Positions 6,877-9,124 of a stretch of DNA of 9,124 bases are shown here, piece after piece. The first letter of the stretch is position 1. Each line of letters begins with the position of its first letter. This stretch comes from VGWB01 sp964480945 (GTDB lineage: Bacteria; Bacteroidota; Ignavibacteria; UBA10030). A model generated the notes under the pieces. That model did no database searches. It was not told the DNA's origin and saw only the letters and a program-made list of their open reading frames with translations. The stretch is taken from NCBI GenBank assembly GCA_964480945.1, contig CAYZRX010000108.1:1-9124 (forward strand). The letters run 5' to 3'. The position numbers and the translations under genes were made by a program.

Positions 6877-6961
6877 TTATTCAAAGAGCGATTCGACGTG
6901 ACCGCTCGGCACATTTGACAACAGGAGCCGATCGATTGCTGGCGACCAAGTCCCTTCCCCT

Positions 6962-7061
6962 NNNNNNNNNNNNNNNNNNNNNNNNNNNNNNNNNNNNNNN
7001 NNNNNNNNNNNNNNNNNNNNNNNNNNNNNNNNNNNNNNNNNNNNNNNNNNNNNNNNNNNNN
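6962..7061. other. Assembly gap of 100 Ns
   Basis: Exactly 100 Ns, the usual placeholder for a gap of unknown size. The bases on both sides are complementary (CCTTCCCCT at 6953-6961 and AGGGGAAGG at 7064-7072), so the missing DNA is probably a hairpin or repeat that broke the assembly. The distance between the methyltransferase and DUF559 genes is therefore unknown. Confidence 0.98.
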
Positions 7062-7096
7062 CAAGGGGAAGGCTAGGATGGGGTCGATCGTTAGCA

Positions 7097-7486
7097 ATGA
7101 AAAGACATCTCCCACACTATTCGAGATCATTGATACCAATTGCGCGAGCGCTTCGGAAGCAGATGACGGAGGCTGAACGGAGACTCTGGGCATTGCTGAG
7201 AAAGAATCAGCTCGGTGTGAGATTCCGCCGTCAGGTACCTTTCGGGCGGTATGTTGTGGACTTCTATTGTGCAGAAGCGAAGCTGGTTGTGGAGCTTGAT
7301 GGGAGCCAGCACTTCACAGATAGCGGAAGGAAAGAGGACGAGGTAAGAGACGCGCACCTGCGAGAATTGGGTCAGGCAGTTGTGCGATATTCCGATATTG
7401 AGTTCCTGCAAAACGAGGATGGTGTGATACAGGATATCTTTGACCAGGTGAAAGCGCGAGTCGGCAGAGATTTGGACCCCCTGTAG
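7097..7486 (+). CDS. DUF559 domain protein, endonuclease-like (Vsr/restriction-endonuclease fold)
   Basis: A compact 129-residue protein of the DUF559/COG2852 group, predicted to be a metal-dependent DNA nuclease with the fold of Vsr and PD-(D/E)XK enzymes; the biological role of the group is not established. The start of the domain is RALRKQMTEAERRLWALLR (18-36), followed by FRRQVPFGRYVVDFYC and KLVVELDGSQHF. Candidate metal and catalytic residues are D55, E66, D68 and H72. The C-terminal part (VVRYSDIEFLQNEDGVIQDI) is the usual end of the domain, so the protein looks complete. The ATG at 7097 has only a poor ribosome binding site. The gene lies alone between repeat-like, GC-rich sequences: a G-rich arm next to the assembly gap upstream, and a perfect hairpin that begins on the last base of its stop codon. 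That setting suggests a small mobile or repeat-associated unit rather than part of a local operon. Confidence 0.88.
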   Translation: MKRHLPHYSRSLIPIARALRKQMTEAERRLWALLRKNQLGVRFRRQVPFGRYVVDFYCAEAKLVVELDGSQHFTDSGRKEDEVRDAHLRELGQAVVRYSDIEFLQNEDGVIQDIFDQVKARVGRDLDPL

Positions 7487-7504
7487 TCCCCCTCGAAGGG
7501 GGAC
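7486..7504. repeat. Perfect hairpin GTCCCCCT-CGA-AGGGGGAC at the DUF559 stop
   Basis: An 8-base stem with a 3-base loop starts on the last base of the TAG stop codon. No T-run follows, so it is not a classical intrinsic terminator, although it could still protect or end the transcript. Such CCCCCTCGAAGGGGG palindromes can be dispersed repeats. Confidence 0.7.
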
Positions 7505-7603
7505 GGAACTAAGCCCTGGTCCGTCTAAACGGGTTGTGAACGCTTACAGCGGTTACGCTCAGCTGTTGCACCTCGACAATTATTTCAATTTTTGGATAAT
7601 GTT

Positions 7604-9124
7604 ATGACGCCTCCGCAACGCACGCTTCCGCACATGTTCGAAGAAAGCGTCGCACGGTTTCCATCCAATATCATGATGTGGGAGAAGAAGGGGGAGAAAT
7701 ACGAAGGGACGACGTATCGGCAGATGCAGCAATTCGTGCATGAGTGTGCCACCGGCCTGATGAGCCTCGGCATCGAGAAGGGAGACCGGCTCGCGCTGAT
7801 CTCCGAAGGGCGCAATGAATGGGTCATCGCGGAATTGGGGATCCTCTATGCCAGCGCGGTCAACGTGCCGCTCTCCGTCAAGATCGAGGAGCTGTCGGAC
7901 TTGAGGTTCCGTCTTGCCCATTCCGGCTGCAGGATGGTGATCGTCTCGGGAGGTCAAGTGATGAAGATCCGCCAGGTCAAACGGGACCTGCCCGATCTCG
8001 AGAAGATCATTGTGCTCGACGGCGAGGTGAAGCGGGATGAGGACGAATTGCCGTTCGAGGAGGTGTTGCAGAACGGAAGGCAGTTTCTCCAAAACCGCCG
8101 CAGCGAGTTTGAGAACCGCTGGCAGTCGATCGGTGAGAACGATCCCGCGAACATCTGCTACACATCGGGGACGACGGCCGATCCGAAAGGGATCATCCTC
8201 ACGCAGCGCAACTACACGGCAAACGTCGAGCAGGCGTCTGCCACGCTGCCGATACCGGAGCGGTACTGTTCCCTGCTCATCCTGCCGTGGGACCACGCCT
8301 TCGCACATACGGCGGGCATCTACACGCTGATCAAGAACGGAGCAAGCATGGCTTCGGTCCAGCTTGGGAAGACGGCGCTGGAGACGCTGAAGAATATCCC
8401 GATCAACATCCGGGAGATCAGGCCGACCTTTCTGCTCAGCGTGCCGGCGCTGGCGAAGAACTTCCGCAAGAACATCGAGAAGGCGATCCACGAAAAGGGA
8501 GAGAAGATCGAGAAACTCTTCAAGAAAGCACTCGGTGTTGCGTACCAGTGCAACGGCATCGGCTGGGATCGTGGGAGGAACGCGACGCTAGCCATGAAAG
8601 TCCAGTACAGGCTCTTCGATCTTCTCATCTTTCGAAAGATTCGGAAGAACTTCGGCGGGCGGCTGGAATTCTTCATCGGCGGCGGCGCGCTGCTCGATCT
8701 CGAGCTGCAGCGCTTCTTCTATGCCATCGGTATCCCGATGTATCAGGGCTATGGCCTCACGGAGGCTGCGCCGATCATCTCCGACAACGTGCCGAAACGC
8801 CACAAGCTCGGCTCGTCGGGTTCGATCATCCCCAATCTTGAGGTGAAGATTTGCAGCGAGGCAGGCGAAGAATTGCCTGTCGGTCAGCCAGGTGAGATCG
8901 TTGTGAAGGGTGAGAACGTGATGGCGGGCTACTGGAAAAACGAGAATGCGACAGCCGATGCATTGCGCGACGGCTGGCTCCACACCGGCGATCTGGGATA
9001 TCTCGACGAGGACGGATTCCTCTATGTGCTCGGTCGGGCGAAGAGCCTGCTCATCGGTCACGACGGGGAGAAGTACAGTCCGGAAGGAATCGAAGAGGCC
9101 ATCGTCGGCAACTCACCGTCGATC
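7604..9124 (+). CDS. Long-chain acyl-CoA synthetase (AMP-binding, FadD-like), 3' partial
   Basis: This enzyme activates fatty acids with ATP to acyl-AMP and then acyl-CoA, for beta-oxidation or lipid synthesis. The frame from the ATG at 7604 is open for 507 codons to the right edge, so the C-terminus and stop are outside the window. MFEESVARFPSNIMMWEKKG near the start is the normal beginning of the family. The ATP-binding loop is Y186-T-S-G-T-T-A-D-P-K195-G; the usual Gly after TT is Ala192. YGLTE is at 383-387, TGD at 461-463 (D463 is expected to bind the ribose), and the hinge motif GRAK at 477-480, followed by GEKYSPEGIEEAI. The insertion at about 285-355, rich in Lys and with the RKIRKNFGGRLEFFIGGGA segment, is typical of the long-chain (FadD15/FAA) branch rather than the medium-chain one. 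No strong Shine-Dalgarno site precedes the ATG. The 117 bases upstream separate it from the DUF559 gene and it probably has its own promoter. Confidence 0.93.
   Translation, partial: MTPPQRTLPHMFEESVARFPSNIMMWEKKGEKYEGTTYRQMQQFVHECATGLMSLGIEKGDRLALISEGRNEWVIAELGILYASAVNVPLSVKIEELSDLRFRLAHSGCRMVIVSGGQVMKIRQVKRDLPDLEKIIVLDGEVKRDEDELPFEEVLQNGRQFLQNRRSEFENRWQSIGENDPANICYTSGTTADPKGIILTQRNYTANVEQASATLPIPERYCSLLILPWDHAFAHTAGIYTLIKNGASMASVQLGKTALETLKNIPINIREIRPTFLLSVPALAKNFRKNIEKAIHEKGEKIEKLFKKALGVAYQCNGIGWDRGRNATLAMKVQYRLFDLLIFRKIRKNFGGRLEFFIGGGALLDLELQRFFYAIGIPMYQGYGLTEAAPIISDNVPKRHKLGSSGSIIPNLEVKICSEAGEELPVGQPGEIVVKGENVMAGYWKNENATADALRDGWLHTGDLGYLDEDGFLYVLGRAKSLLIGHDGEKYSPEGIEEAIVGNSPSI

Noticed and set aside
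7573..7600. Sigma70-like promoter TCGACA, 16-base spacer, GATAAT, before the acyl-CoA synthetase.
   Set aside because: The -10 box would end only 3 bases before the ATG, so the expected transcript start would fall inside the start codon; it is probably a chance match in an AT-rich leader.
7580..8491. Long reverse-strand open frame of 303 residues.
   Set aside because: It is an antisense shadow of the acyl-CoA synthetase gene; composition is Arg/Leu/Asp-rich and no domain is recognisable.
1..9124. CRISPR array, tRNA or rRNA genes.
   Set aside because: No regularly spaced direct repeats of CRISPR type, and no tRNA or rRNA pattern was seen on either strand by eye.

Overview
The window looks like a stretch of an environmental bacterial chromosome, probably a metagenome-assembled scaffold, because a run of exactly 100 Ns (6962-7061) marks a scaffold join. 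The gene families (Hanks-type kinases with extra C-terminal modules, lipoprotein serine hydrolases, a REP-type transposase, a DUF559 nuclease, a FadD-like acyl-CoA ligase) would fit a Bacteroidota/Ignavibacteria-like or related FCB-group organism. That placement is an inference from gene style only; there is no rRNA or marker gene. All recognised genes are on the + strand.

Left part (1-4949): a very large multidomain receptor-like Ser/Thr kinase enters from the left edge. Its order is kinase, transmembrane helix, PEGA, FGE/sulfatase-like module and alpha/beta hydrolase. After 82 bases comes a lipoprotein serine hydrolase of the class C beta-lactamase/DD-peptidase family with C-terminal beta domains. 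Its stop codon overlaps by 4 bases the start of a 93-residue TPR protein. That small protein looks like the C-terminal end of a larger TPR protein. The three could form one transcription unit for envelope sensing or peptide/ester hydrolysis, but this is inferred from spacing alone.

Middle (4950-5825): a REP-associated tyrosine transposase (RAYT, HUH single-strand nuclease) carries a perfect 33-base palindrome in frame inside its own coding region. Its 3' end runs into the ribosome binding site and first codons of a decayed second kinase gene (5578-5664). The transposase therefore sits between what look like a TPR tail and a kinase head. A non-coding stretch with small hairpins and a 40-base-spaced direct repeat follows.

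Right part (5826-9124): a SAM-dependent O-methyltransferase; then a short octamer repeat and the assembly gap, whose edges are complementary to each other; then a DUF559 endonuclease-like gene bracketed by GC-rich inverted sequences; and finally a long-chain acyl-CoA synthetase that is open to the right edge. The acyl-CoA synthetase lacks the usual glycine in its ATP-binding loop.

The most notable theme is two separate small nuclease genes (RAYT and DUF559), each physically tied to palindromic DNA, lying in a region that also contains broken kinase-type genes. This suggests a site of repeat-driven rearrangement.
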